DNA from: Pelobates cultripes | Taxonomy: Eukaryota; Chordata; Amphibia; Anura; Pelobatidae | Assembly: GCA_933207985.1 (NCBI GenBank) | Contig: OW240916.1 | Span: 293,583,207-293,647,206, forward strand | Length of the DNA stretch: 64,000 nt | Direction of reading: 5' to 3' | Notes under the pieces: model-generated | Seen by the model: only the letters and a program-made list of their open reading frames with translations | Told to the model about the DNA's origin: nothing | Database searches by the model: none | Program-made: the position numbers and the translations under genes | In this document: positions 12,240-26,100 of the stretch, piece by piece | How positions within the stretch are numbered: position 1 is the first letter of the stretch | Layout of the letters: every line of letters begins with the position of its first letter

Positions 12240-14335
12240 TAAAAAAAATGAAGCTGCAAGACACTGAAGCTTAGGCTTATTAATCATTTACACCTTTACC
12301 TCGGCTGAATGTCTGGCCTTTTACTGTGCTGGGGGCAATGCATAAATAATATGAATGTCACCACTGTGGGTTAAATTCTGTATCTTACAAATTAGCAATG
12401 GTTTTGGCAGTAGTTTCAAAATAATTTTGTATTGCCTGTGCCAAATTCTTTCATTTCTATAACACTTCTACTGCGTGATTCATTGCATTACACAATAAGT
12501 TACGTGGTTGCAGCAATCAGTATTTTTATCTACAGAAACTTTTCTGTAAATCATTACATAAGAGATCAATAAATAGCCATCACAATAAGGGCGGGAAGGA
12601 GTAGGTTCCATTTCAGCAAATTTGAAGGTGCTTTGTCACATTACCTAGTGAAATATGTATAAAATGATTTCCAAAGCCAGAAAGAATGATTTGCATTAAT
12701 TAACGCAGTCACTGCACTGGTGTTTTTTTTTAAAATTGGAACTTTTACTTCTGAGACTTGAACGATTTGTACATGTTTAATGTTCCCGGCAGTTTTAGTT
12801 GTTTGTTTGTTTTACCTGGAACGTTGGGCATATTAATTCCCATTAACCCCTTTAATGCAGCATGGTTGGACACGTGTATGAACAAACATGTTTATAAAGA
12901 GATCACATTTTTTAGTTTTTAGAAGAAAAAACCCCCAAATAACACAAAATGAAGAAATTGTGGGCAGAAGTGCTTTTTATTCCATTGTTCCCTCTTAATT
13001 TGCACCGTTCCCACCTCTAATCAGTTTTATTTCAGTGTCCAGCTTGCTTACTATCATTTAGAAATATTATTAGAATAAAGCATTTGTGCTACCAGGGCCG
13101 GCCTTAGGCCGCTAGGCACCCTGTGCGACAAATCTTCACAGCGCCCCTCCCGGGCCACGCCCCTTCATCCATGGTGTAGTGTTTGTATAGGAGAAATATT
13201 AAATTAATATTTATTTATAAAAACAAATATTAATTCCCCATTCCCTGTTATTACCTTGCAGGGAGGGGGGCATGCTGTTCTCTGGTGGTCCACTGTCTCC
13301 TGAGCTCAGTTACTTACAGTGTCAGAGCTTTTATGTGGTAATCTGCGGCAACGCTCTGTATGGATAGAGCTCGGGAGACAGCTACTCAGGATATGTTTTT
13401 GTCACAAAATACTGTCGTTTTGCTTTGGAGCTCTGGATTTTCCTTATTTACTTTGACCTCCTTGGCATAAAAACTCACAGTATTGCGCTGTGTTTATCCA
13501 TTTATCACTGAGCTCCACAGTAAAAAAAAGTAACTCTCACAGTAGTATTATTATATATTATTATAATTTTTGGCATTTATATAGCGCCAACTTATTCCGC
13601 ACTATTTGGTGTGTGCACCTGTTTATCCCACAACCCAAGCCCCACCGCTGAGGGTATGGCTATGGCAAAGGTTCTACGTTACTTATAGCCATTCCAATTC
13701 ATCTCAGTCCTGACACTCTTAATAATCACAGCTGCCCATTACTTCTCACAATAATGTCTCCTCGGAAGTCAAAGCAGCACAGAGGGTGAGTGCTGGGGCT
13801 GCTTGTATAGCATTAAAATAATAAAAGCAGTTTAACGTTGAATGGAAGCATAGTGTGCCAGGGGTCTACAGACACTATAACCACTTTAATGAGATGAAGC
13901 AGTTACAGTTCTATTAAGCTGCTAAGAAATGCTGAGCAACGTGTCCATTAAATTTCTTTGTACCGGCTTAATGAAATATAGTCAGTGATTCCACTGAGAT
14001 AAGTGTGAGGCCTAGGATTGGCGCTGGAGGTTTCAGGAGGTCACTGCAAAATGTAGGTATCTCAGGAGTGCGTGTGATTAATTATGATTTTTTGTTTTGT
14101 TTATTATTTACTTTTGTTTTTTTCCTGTGTTATATTTTTAGAAGAACAGTCCCCAACGCTATCCCTGCGTGGTCTTGAAGGCTGAGTGCCCTCCAAGCAG
14201 GCACACCTGTGGGCATCACTAGTGAGGTGGGCTGCGTCACCTACAATGCCCATTCAGGCCCAATTCTCCTCTCCTGATTGTTAGGAAGTATGCATAATGA
14301 TTTTTTTTTTTTTAATGGATTGACTAGGGTCTTGT
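12240..14335. other. No gene seen; one repeat terminus and a SINE-like block
   Basis: At 13093 the sequence CAGGGCCGGCCTTAGGCC starts like a hAT terminus related to the one ending near 51007. At 13545-13620 a TTATTATAATTTTTGGCATT block continues into TATATAGCGCCAAC, typical of SINE tails. The rest is unassigned. Confidence 0.4.
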
Positions 14336-14473
14336 CAAGTGCCCTCCAACCTGTGGCTCACCAGATGTTGCTGAACTACAACTCCTATGATTATTTTAGT
14401 AAAACTGATAGCCAGGTAATCATGGGAGTTGTAGTTCAGCAACATCTGGGGGGCCGCAGGTTAGACAGCCCTG
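14336..14473. mobile_element. Palindromic MITE (CAGATGTTGCTGAACTACAA family)
   Basis: Two arms carry CAGATGTTGCTGAACTACAA and its reverse complement around a short AT centre. Same family as the better preserved copy at 60583-60720. No clear target duplication here. Confidence 0.75.
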
Positions 14474-14902
14474 TTAGTGACCTTTGACTTCATAGCAGCG
14501 CTGATTAAGCATTGTGAAGTTCTACACTGTGCTTGCATATTAATGTTTGATTTGGAACATGTGGCTGGCAGGGTGGCATTATAACTGGCTGTCGGTCTGT
14601 AAGACCTGGTTATTTTGTCCCTCAACTGGTCTTGCCAAAGCAGATGGTCATGATGGCCTTGTTCGACAGTCAGAATGCTCTGAACTTAGGTACAAGTCTG
14701 AAACTAAAAATGGACACAGATTTTCCATGAATGGAAAATGGGAACAGACCCAAACAACTGCCCTTCTTGTGGTCAGGACACTTCATTTTGGATCTGTCGG
14801 TTTTGGCTACAAGGACACATCAGAACGTTTATGATCAAGAATTTGGAACTGCATCTTTGTAGTTTTTAAAGATAAAAAAATGAGCCACAAGTTTAACAAC
14901 TC

Positions 14903-15545
14903 TTAAAGCGGCACTGTCATGGCCGAATCCAGTTTTTTGTAACCCCCCTCCCAACTTTTTGCCGCAAGTATGGGCATGTCTACTAAACAGTGAGCAGCCT
15001 GTGGCTGCACACTGTTGTGAAAAAAAAAAAGCCCCTTCCAACAAGTAGCCACATGGTGGGGCATCTATTAACTAGCAGGGAGGACATAGTGTGTCCCCCC
15101 AGCCCCCACCCGTTCCCCACGAGTGGGGGCTATGCAAATAACCGGGGGACATAGGGTCTCCCTTGGCCCTAAAAGACAATGGGGGGAACCTATTGTCCTC
15201 CACTGCTTATGGGTGGGGGCCCTAATTGAAAATGGGGGACGACGACACCTATTGTCCTCTCCCTCCCCTCGGATCCCACGCATGAGCGGCGGGTGAGGGC
15301 TAAATGTCAAAATACCCCCTCCGAGATGACTAGGGGTCCTTAAGCCCCTAGTCATCCCCCTACCCCAAAAATTAAATTAAAGTCCTATCTACCCCCCTCG
15401 CCCTAAAAATAGTGAGGGGGGAGATTAATTACTAATACCAAGTAATCTTTACTTAGTATTAGTAAAGTTGACTAAAAGACCATCTTGGTCTTTCAGTCAT
15501 TTGGTAGATAGCTCCCATACCGTGGGAATTAGATATTCAGAAGAA
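14903..15545 (+). mobile_element. T2-like element, fourth family, with repeated CCTATTGTCCTCC blocks
   Basis: Starts TTAAAGCGGCACTGTCATGG. The interior has repeated GACATAG(G/T)GTCTCCC and ACCTATTGTCCTCC blocks and a hairpin near 15435-15470 (ATACCAAGTAATCTTTACTT then AGTATTAG). The right limit is uncertain. Confidence 0.45.
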
Positions 15546-15689
15546 GAAGTTTTTTTGCATGTTACATGTGGTTTGCATTGTATACACTTTTTTCCTTATA
15601 TAATGATGCTGCGAGCATGACTTTAGCGCTTTCGTACTCGCATTACAACATTATGTGAAAGCAAAAAGACACTAGACTTGTTTCCTACC

Positions 15690-16190
15690 AAAGCAACATT
15701 TTATTGACACACTGATCAGCCACAACATTAAAACAAGGTGAAATGAATAACATTGATTATATTGTTACAATGTCACTTGTCAAGGGGTGGCATCTATTAG
15801 GCAGCAATTGAACAGTCAGTTCTTGAACTTTATGTGTTGGAAGCAGGAAATGGGCAAGCGAAAAGAGACAAATAGTGATGGCTAGTTGATTGGGTCATAT
15901 AATCAACAAATCGGCAAGTCATGTGGGTGTTGCCAGTATGCAGTGGTAATACCTGCCAAAAGTGGTGTAAAGCTGGACAAGCAGTGAACCGGATTCAGGG
16001 TAATGGGTGTCCATGGCTCATTGATGGACTTGAGCAGCGGAGGCTAGCCCGTCTAGTCCAATCACACAGAAGAGCTACAGTAGCACAAATTGCTGAAAAA
16101 CATAGTGCTGGCCATGGTAGAAAGGTGCCAGAACACACAGTGATTGCCGTTTGATGCTTATGGGGCTGCATATCCACAGACCTGTCAGAT
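15690..16190 (+). pseudogene. Tc1-like transposase N-terminal remnant
   Basis: The frame at 15921-16154 gives QRRLARLVQSHRRATVAQIA followed by EKHSAGHGRKVPEHTV, the second helix-turn-helix region of Tc1-type transposases. No catalytic part follows, so it is a 3'-truncated relic. CACTGATCAGCCACAACATT at 15710 is an associated dispersed sequence. Confidence 0.75.
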
Positions 16191-17063
16191 TATCCATGAC
16201 GACTCCTGTCCACCTGTCTGGTTTGGTGATATGAAACCCAAAGTGTAGTATTTGTGCTAGCAAATAACACAATAAACAAAAGTCCGAGGCAAAAGTAAGG
16301 TCAGGTAATCAAATTACCAATATCTAGTCTCCCAAGTGTCTATCATTGCCTGGGAGACGTAACACAACCGGAGTTCGGAGATAACTCCTTCCACCTGGTG
16401 CCAAAAACATGTATCAAATGTATCAGGAAGGCCTGGCCAGTGAGGGAAATCTTTTAACCTCCCCTCTAGCCATCGAGCCCCCTCTCTACAAGAGTGCTGA
16501 CTGTAGTGATTGGCTTGGGAGATCTCCCCTGTTGGTCTTGTCCCAGCCCCATGCCAGGAAAATTGGCAGGCCGGTGGTGGATTTCATAAATTTCCCTACC
16601 GGCTGTGCTTCCTGATGCCATGGTGGCATTTTGCTTGTGGATGTAGCTCAGCTTTAGATCACCAGGCTTGCAGGTTCCCACTCCCACTAGCTCTGTTTTC
16701 AACTCTGCATATGTGTTTCTCAGTAATAAATGCTTCTTTGGGAGTTATCATGCATTGGTGGTGAGATATTGGAGTTTCACCTCTCTGTCAACATTACTTT
16801 ATATGTCAACATTTGTTGTTTTATATCCCCACTGTATCGTTTTTAAAGGGGTGCGTGGCTCTATATAAATGTAAGAATACTCAATTTAACTGTTTAGTTA
16901 GCATTTTTCTTTAACAATATAAAGAATGTCGATTCAATTAAAAGCTTTTTAAGTGTAATTATTTAAGTCTAACTTGCTTTTGTTAATTGGTTAAAATTTC
17001 AGTTTGAGAAGATTTAAGGGCAATATTGTATTTTAAAATTAATAATAATTTTTTCCTCTGCAG
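16191..17063. other. Sequence just upstream of the first identified exon
   Basis: No gene or repeat recognised. The last 60 bases are a poly-pyrimidine/AT stretch ending in the acceptor ctctgcag, as expected for intron rather than promoter. Confidence 0.5.
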
Positions 17064-17122
17064 AGAAAGAGAGGTGTCTACGAGCCAATGACAGAGAATT
17101 CAACTTGAAATTCACGTATGCG
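17064..17122 (+). CDS. ATP8B5: Exon: cytosolic N-terminus (first exon identified)
   Basis: Acceptor ctctgcag, donor gtaaga. Starts with the last two bases of a split codon, then [19 protein letters not shown], the conserved N-terminal RAND(R/N)E(F/Y)N segment of ATP8B proteins. Ends in phase 0. There is no in-frame ATG, so the start codon is in an upstream exon. A shifted acceptor two bases further in (after CAGAG) would begin in phase 0 and cannot be excluded. Confidence 0.9.
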
Positions 17123-20100
17123 GTAAGAAACTGGGACCATTATTTCAATATTCTTTTATTCCATTTGGGCCATTAAGTTAAGGATTATGGTATGTTGTTT
17201 AAAATTATTTCATATTTTGAAAAATATTTTAATATGTTGATATTTTTTGATTTATTGATATATTTTTAATATTTTGTTATTATTTTGGAAAAAATTGTTC
17301 TCAAACGGTTTAACCTCAAAGTCTTGAATTCAGAGCTGTTTAGTTTTCCCTTGTCCTTTCGCGTCTCTGAAATTCTTGAAAGAGGAATCCTGCGTGGGGT
17401 GGGAACTAATTGGCTGAGTACTTAAATAAATATGAATGGTTTAAAATTAAGACTAGACAGCGCCAGGGACCCCGTTACATTATAACTACTTATTTCCGAC
17501 TAAGTTGTTATGGTGCCTTGAGTTTCCCTTTAAAATAATTTGAACATTCTTTTTTTTCATTGAACCATTATCAGTTATTTTTAAAATATATTTTATATTA
17601 CTTAAGGTCCATCTGTTTTGTTTCCAGATTTATTTGTCATTCAAATGTTTATTAGTGTCTTTATCTGACTTGTCAAATAACCAATATAAGCATAAAGGCG
17701 ATATGAAAGGAAAACAGCGGAAAAAGAATGTGAAGTTTTTAGAGATAATGTAGCCTTCATTGCAGAGAGCTGGTACAGGTTCACTGGTTTGCCTCTCTGG
17801 TCCTGTTTTAGTAAATAGCATCCAGATGTGTCCTTATTGAACACAGGTTAATCATCAAGGGATAAATTGGCGTATCTTTTTGTAATTCATTTTGCTAAAC
17901 AGGTCATCCACGTCATGCTTGCAGAATCGGTGCATCATTGTTAGATGTGTGATCCTTGTTTGTAGGTAGCACGGTCCTCTAGGGTAAACAATAGGCACAG
18001 TCCTTGTAATTGCATATACTCCAGGCACTTTATTTGTAAATCCACACAGGATACAGCAGTAAATGAAAACATAAATGTAACACAAAACCTTATAAACAAA
18101 AAACCTAGCTCGTCTGAGCACTAACTGACATTAGGTTCCCTATCTCTCAGGGTTAAACTAAACAAAACAATATTGGTTTCACCAACCTTATTAGATAGCA
18201 ACACTCTGCTAGCCTGTTGCTTTCCTTTCTGCACTCCCAGTGCTCCAAGCCAGCCTTGCCCTGACTGCTTTCCTTTCTGCACTCCCAGTGCTCCAAGCCA
18301 GCCTTGACTGCTTCCTCCTGCACTCCCAGTGCTCCAAGCCAGCCTTGATTGCTTCCTTTCTGCACTCCCAGTGCCTAGTCTACTTGACTCTCTATCTGGA
18401 GAGAACAGCCTCTCTCCTACCTGCTTCCTGGGAGGAAGCCAGCAATCCCTGTCCTTTACCTGCCTAGCAGGGAGGGGTTTATTTCCACTGCAACAGCTCA
18501 TTAAGTGCAGCTGAGCAGTGGGTTGGAGACGGTCCAAAAAACCCTGGCCTGGATCTATGACTCCCCAGAAAACCACTAAACTGTGGAGTGGAGCATTGGC
18601 CCACCCTTCTCTCCAAATGCTCCACCCCAGGGGCCCATAACTAAACAAAGCTTTGTGTTGTGCAACACACAAACTACACGTACTTCCCCTGGGGTTAAAA
18701 GGCCTATCTGCCTTCACTTTATCACAGATGGTACAGATGACTTTAATCCTACATTTTCAAATATATTTTCATTTTACTCATTAATGTGTACATCTCTTTA
18801 AAGTTACTGGTCACGTCCTCAGATTATTATTATGTTTACTTACCTCTACACCTAACAAATTTGTATTTGTGAGGTTTGAAAAATAAAATGAATATAAAAA
18901 TCAATGGTGATATTTCTCCTTGTCATTTGCAATGTTCGTTCTGGTTGTGCCCAGATTGGGATGTCATTAGTTTAATTTTTATTGTAAATCTAAAAGAAAA
19001 CAGAGAGTCACATGAAATAAAATAAATGGTTAACAAGTTATAGGTGATTCTCAGTGCTTTATTCAATGGGTTAAATTCTATAGAAGTGAATTTCCACTTT
19101 AAGGAAATTAAATAGTCACATCACTTAAATCTGAAAGTACCAATGTGGCCATGTTGGGTTATCAGGATTCACGTCTCTGAATGCTTAGAATGACTTAGTG
19201 TAATATAAGAAATGCCTGGCCAAGTGCAAAATATGGACCTTTACTTACAGATTGTATATATGGGTGGGCCAAAATTCAGAGTAGGATTTGACAGGTATAT
19301 AACTAATTTACCTGTTGCAGGTATATATTATAACTGAGTCTTGGAAGATTCATCATGGGTAATTTCACAAAAGAATGAGTAAAAACAGTAGAATTTTATT
19401 TTCAAAATGGCAGGTCCATTATCATTTAAATGGCTTTGTCATTAAGCAAAACTGTCGTTTCTGGGGTACAGAACATCCACGGATAATTCAGCAGTGCCAA
19501 TTGCACCCTACCAAATGCACCATGGGTTGTGGGGTGACATCACAGGAAGTTATCGGGCAAAATCTCGAGCTCTAGAGCCTCAAACATTAAGTAATGATAT
19601 GAACAATTTAAAAGACGTCAGCTTACCTAGTCAAACAAATCTCCATAGGTTAAGCATTCATTGCCTGTAATATAATTAAAATCGGTTCATTAATAAAAAA
19701 AGTAATTGACTTCTCAAATCCTACTCTAAATTTCGACCCACCCTGTATATGTATTTACAATGTTATCTGTACTATGTATATCCAAAAACAGATCCAAGCA
19801 CAGTAGCAGTTAAACCTATTTAGGACTGTGCCCGGTGCCACTATGGACGTTGGTAATGGCCCAGTATAATTCCTATCAGTGTAATGCCGAGTTATAATAA
19901 CAGGAAGTCCACATCCTGTGTACCTTGCTATAAACAGCTCCCAAATCCAGGGTGAATCTTTTAGGAGGAGAATGAAATCATATCCCTAAACTTTGCCAAC
20001 TAGAGGTCGGGAGAGACCCTTCATTATAGACCAGTAACTGCTAGCCTTGGCACTACAGGTGTTTGCGAACTATATTACCTTGATACTTAGCCAGCCTAAA

Positions 20101-23100
20101 TATGGTACACAAACCTGTGAAATGCCCAGATGATAATCACGTCTATTGACTGCATGCTGTACAGTGAGCCAGCAATCTCTGATAACATTTTAGCACTAAA
20201 AAAAGTTACAGAAAATATCATTTAAATTAAAACATCTGCAAAGTTAAAAAAATTATACGCCTGGCTGTTTTACAGATATGGGACAAATGTGCTTTTTTTT
20301 AATGTATTATTGATAATGCCTACTATGCTGGAGGATTGCACCATAACACAATTTGTACATATGAAAAAACAGACTAAAAACTCCCCAGTCGTTTTAAATA
20401 AACTTTAGTGCGCTCACAGTATCGCAGGGTTGGGGTGTTTATAGTAATACTGATCACCACCAATTTCCTGACATTTTTCTTACTTTTCCCTGTATATAAT
20501 CCAATTTATTAAAATGGTATTAATTGTCTAAGGTCAAACGTTTAGTGTCTCCCTTCACATTTCACGGTTTCAATGTCATTTTCCTATATTTATGTATTTA
20601 TTTTATCACCAATATCCTGCATCCTGGATTTTATGTGGTGGAGTACCGGGATAACAAAAACTGGGAACACCAATATCTAGACTCTCAACAAATATCCACT
20701 ATATCCCCCGTTTAAAGGGACACTATAGTCACCAGTGCAACTACATGTATTCCTGACCCTATAGTGTTATCACCACCATTTAGCCCCCCTGGGCCCCTCA
20801 TGCCTCCATAAATATAATAAAACTCTTACTGTATTCAAGCCTGAAAACAGTCTGCTGACATCATCAGAAGTGGTGGCCTGATCCAATCACAATGCTTCCC
20901 CATAGGATTGGCTGAGACTGACAAAGAGCCAGATCAGGGGCAGAGCCAGCATGATTCAAACACAGCCCTGGCCAATCGGCATCTCCTCATAGAGATGAAT
21001 TGAATCAATGAATCTCTATGAGGAAAGTTCAGTGTCTGCATGCAATGGGAGGAGACACAGTGCTGCCCTGTGCTCTGCTGACAGCAGATCTGAGTGGATT
21101 GAGGAGTTTTATGACTCCATCAACTCGGAAGTCCCTCTGGTTCACTCTGAGTGACTGCAACTGGAGGTGTTCCTAGCTTTCAATGTAAACACTGTATTTT
21201 CTCAGAAAATACAGTGTTTACATGAGGAAGGCTACAGGCAGCTATAGTTCTCACCTGAACAACCTCATTAAGCTGAAGTTGTTCAGGTGACTATAGTGTC
21301 CCTTTAAAGCTTTTAGTCTGAGCCGTCTTTTTTAAAGTGGCTCAGAACCATGTGAGTAGGACCAGTAGAGTGTATACTTATATACTGTATTTTACTGTAT
21401 TACGCTAAGGTCTTTTGCCTTATTGTATTTCTAGATCCTGCTACAAGACTAAGATTGTGGTAATTTTTAGATGTACTGAGTGCTCTCACTTTTTAACTAT
21501 ATTATGTATTTATTTTGCATGCTTCTCCATATTCAGTTTTGCTTTTATCCCTACGTTGTATCCAGTTTCCAGGATATTGTTGTGTACATTCCAAGTAGTA
21601 GAATATTGATGGGCTGTCCAAGCAATGTAACCTGATTGATGGAGTCAGCCAACAGTCAAGCTATACTTAGTGATATGGGAGAATAATGAGGATTGTTTAA
21701 GTATGTACTGGAAGATAAATAATGTCCCCATGTTTCCTTCAGTTGTCTTCAGGAAGAGAAACCAATAGATGTTTTTTGTTCATACTCGTACACACGCAAT
21801 AGCTTGAATTAAATAAAATGTAAAAAAATATAAAAATAAAAAAGAGGAATTGCAATATTGTAGACAAAAATCAACAAGCCACGACAGACCTATATGCACA
21901 TTTAGGGACTGTAGTGATCTGAAAATGAAGGACACTTGTCAGTATATATTAGGACTGACTACAATTCCCATGATGCATGATAATAAACTTTTGAGAGTGA
22001 TCAGAGGGGCCCTGCCTGACTATATCAACATTTTTTTTTAAATAAGAGCCTAAGGGCTTGGGGACCTTCTGACCTTAATTTAATTAGGATCAGGGGATGT
22101 CCATTTCAATTAATTATTATCCACCACCCCTCAGGTCACAGTGTGGGCATGGTGCCAGTCATCAGGCTCTGATCTGTTTTTATTACTGTCCAACCGACCA
22201 CACATGGGGTGGAGAAAGAAGGGGGCTATTTGTTGAGCCTCCTGTAAATGGTGCCTATGTTTACCCCCGTTTACATATTATCAACAACAGTTATATGCCA
22301 GGTTTAGCAATCCCTCCTTGTTTTAATTGTTTGTTTTAACTTGTTTTTGCTGGTCCATTGCTAATGCCAGTGTGATTTGTAGCAGAGTGTTAGCAAGGTT
22401 ATACTTATGTAGAGAGTGTTTTGAATTCTAATAACTGAAGCTGTGAGAGTCCTGTTAGTTTTTAAATGGTGCGTAACTGCCTTTTTCTTGGATGCTCCTT
22501 TTAAAGAGCCGTATTTAGACCTATAATCTGCAAGAAAGGTAGTTATTGTCAGTTTTTACGGTGCCACCCATCACTTAATAAGCGTTCTGGGAATTAAAAT
22601 GATTAAAATGTCAAATAATAAAAATAAAAGTTATTAGCGTTCTACTGTCAACTGTTAATTCTTCCAGCAGATCTGACCTTTCTTTTTAATTTTTAGCACA
22701 ATATTATTCTTTGTCTGAACGAGTAGGGGGTATATTTGTATTTTCAAATTGTAAAACTACATGTAAAGTAAACCTGTCATGCTTTTGTTTCAAATTTTCA
22801 AGTTATTTTTGTGTAGCATGATAGCCTGGGGGTTAGCCAACAGTCAAGTTAAATGTAGTGAGTTCTAGGAAAAGAAAGGGTATTTGTTGTGACTTCCTTT
22901 TTTTTTATTTCACAGCACTCTGTAAAAAAATAAAATATGTACATAGTTTGTGTTAAAATAAATCTGAACATCTTATCGTTGTAGGTGATCATAATGCCCT
23001 TCACTGCCATTCTCTCGCCTGTCTGCAAAAATACATTTTTTGGGAGGTCAAAATATTTCATTTGAAATTAAAAAACAATTATAACACATTTATACACTAT

Positions 23101-26100
23101 CTTCCATCTAACAATTTCATTAGAAAGGCAAAGGCACCTCACAAACCATAGGTTGGCAACCCCTGATTTAAAGGGACAATATAGTGACCAAAACAACTTT
23201 TGCTTAATGAAGCAGTTTTGGTGTATAGATCATGCTGCTGCAGTCTCACTGCTCAATTCTCTGCCATTTAGGAGATAAATCCCTTTGTTTTTGCAGCCCT
23301 AGTCACACCTTCCTGCATGTGACTTACACAGTCAAGTTCTGTTTAATTTAAGATTTCTTATCTCCTGCACTGTTAATAGCTGACTAGACCTTACAGGAGC
23401 CTTTTGTATTGAAGGAACGCTATAGGGCCAGGAACACAAACATGTATTCCTGACCCTATAGTGTTAAAATCACTATCCGCCCCCTCCCCCCACCCCACCC
23501 ATGTACCCCTAAATATAGTAAAATCTTACCTTTATTCCAGTCTGCTCTGCTAGCTTTGCCCCTGATCTGCCTCCTTGGCTGACATCTTCATAAGTGATTA
23601 TCTGAGCCAATCACAATGCTTTCCCATAGGAAAGCATTGGATTAGCTGAGATTGCCAGCATAGGAGATTGCTCACGTTTTTAATGTGTTACAGATATAGT
23701 GATAAAAGATAAAATAAAAAATACATAACATGAGAAATTCCCCTCATTGCCTAATGCAAGTATTACTTAAAGGACCACTATAGTGCCAGGAAAACAAACT
23801 CGATTTTAGGTCCCCCCCCCCACACTCGGGGTCCCACTCTCGCCAGGCTCCCTCGGTGCTGGAGAACTCTCCTCCCTCTTCCGACGTCAGCGCTGAATGC
23901 GTGTCAAGAGCCGCACACGCATTCAATCAGTCCATAGGAAAGCATTACTCAATGCTTTCCTATGGACGTCAGCGTCCTCTCTCTGTGATTTTCACAGTGA
24001 GAAGCACGCAAGCGCCTCTAGCGGCTGTCAATGAGACAGCCACTAGAGGATTTAGAGGCTGGATTAACCCATTTATAAACATAGCAGTTTCTCTGAAACT
24101 GCTATGTTTATTAAAAAAAAGGGTTAATCCTAGAGGGACCTGGCACCCAGACCACTTCATTGAGCTGAAGTGGTCTGGGTGCCTAGAGTGGTCCTTTAAA
24201 GGTCAATGAAGCTCAATGAAGTGGTCTGGGTGCCAGGTTCATCTAGGCAGGGTTACTCTGCAGCTGTAAACATAGCAGTTTCTGAGAAACTGCTATGTTT
24301 ACAATAGGGTTAATCCAGCCTCTGGCTGGCTGAATGCGCGCGCAGCTCCTGCCGCGCATGCGCATTCAGGAGGAGAGCTCCCTGCCTGGCGCTGGAATAA
24401 AGGTAAGTTTAACCCCTTTCCTCGCCATCCAGCCCGGCTGGAGGGGGACCCTAAGGGTGGGGGCACCCTCAGGGCACTATAGTGCCAGGAAAACGAGTGT
24501 GTTTTCCTGGCACTATAGTGGTCCTTTAAGTAAAACATGTAAAGTGCTTTAAACACACACATTTTAACTTTTCTCACTTTGTCATACCTCCCTACATTTG
24601 AAATGGACACAGGGATACTTTTTAGGTGACATAACAATTTATGCAACTGAAATGTAATTTAGAATTTAAAATATGTATCCTATTTAGCACAGACTCATTT
24701 ATAAAAATATGACCTGATGAACACCGAATTCAAGACTTTAAGGTTAAACCATCAATTTACAGTTTTATCCCTTGAATTAAGTCGGCACTCAGGGACCTCC
24801 TCCTTGTACCATAATACCTTCATTCCAATGAAGTTGTCATGGTGCCCCTAGTGTTCCTTTAAGTTCTTCAGAGTCTAATCTTATCTAATAAATTCCTGTC
24901 CAGTAGTATAGTATGGGATATAGTTCAGCCCCCAGCAAAGGTTACATTCCAATCAGGATTTCTGGAGCTGCTGAATGAAATGAGAGCATCCATTTTGTGG
25001 CTACTATCAGCCTGTTGGCCGCCCTATTCACTGTTTTACAGAGGATGGGCACATTGTTTTTCTGAGATGCCAGCCGTGCGTGCACACAGCCATTGGGCTA
25101 TATCTCAATGTGAGCTGTATGTACCCACCCACCATGTGCAACCCATGTGCCAGTCCACACAAAACATCTGGACATTAGAAGAATAAATGACTCCTTTAAT
25201 GTCAGAGAAAAAAATGGGCAGTATTTTTGCAACATTTTTCACAAATCATGTTAAATATAAGCAACTGTGCAAGAAGATAGTGAGAGGACCTCCTTACACT
25301 GTAATCTATACAGTGACAATGCATTGATATGTTGCTTAGAAAGGCCCATTATTGATTTGGTTGGTAGCTTAGAAAACGCTCGGACTCCCCTAACCCTGGT
25401 TCTCCACACTGATTAATTTGTGTGTTTCAGTCTTAAAATATTTAATTCACTTCACGTATCAATCAATGCAGTATGGTCCAATGTGACTATAGATCTAATG
25501 CAACCAATGCTGGTAAAGGTCACTTGTAATCTCTGTGCGTTTGTTTATCTGTGATTACACAGTGAGTAAGGTACAGTGTAACATTGTTACTAACCTTTAC
25601 TCCCTCCCACTTGTCTCAGTGACTCGTTACTGAACGCCTCCATGTTGTGAGCCATCGAGATTTGGGGTAGGGGCTATAAAGCCGATCTCAGAGGTTTAAT
25701 TTGGTTTAAAAAACAAACACTTCTCATATTATTTGTTTATTACTTAAGAAATCTCTGGCCAATATAATATGTGATTATGTAGAAGCTCTGTAAATATAAA
25801 TGGCAACCATCAAAATTGCCGGTAGCATTTTATGTACTAGATGGGCGCAGTGGGCGTGTCAATCACAAATACATAAATTATATGGGGATTTGGAATATAT
25901 TAAATTTCTAAACAAACACTAACTTAACACCCCTGATATTTACAAGCAAAGATTTTATAGTATCTATAGGTAATTGTTTTTATTTACTTACAACTGTCTA
26001 CAAGCAAGATCATATACAATAAGTATTACTGTAGGTGGTGTGACTCTTTCGCGCCAGCCCCTGTCTGTGGATTTAGAAGCATAAGTAAAAGTCAGGGAAA

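Noticed and set aside
15068..15355. 95-residue minus-strand frame
   Set aside because: Falls in a T2-like element with repeated blocks; no similarity to any protein I know.
18121..18717. 198-residue minus-strand frame
   Set aside because: It contains four repeats of a tandem array and has no recognisable domain; no supporting splice or promoter context.
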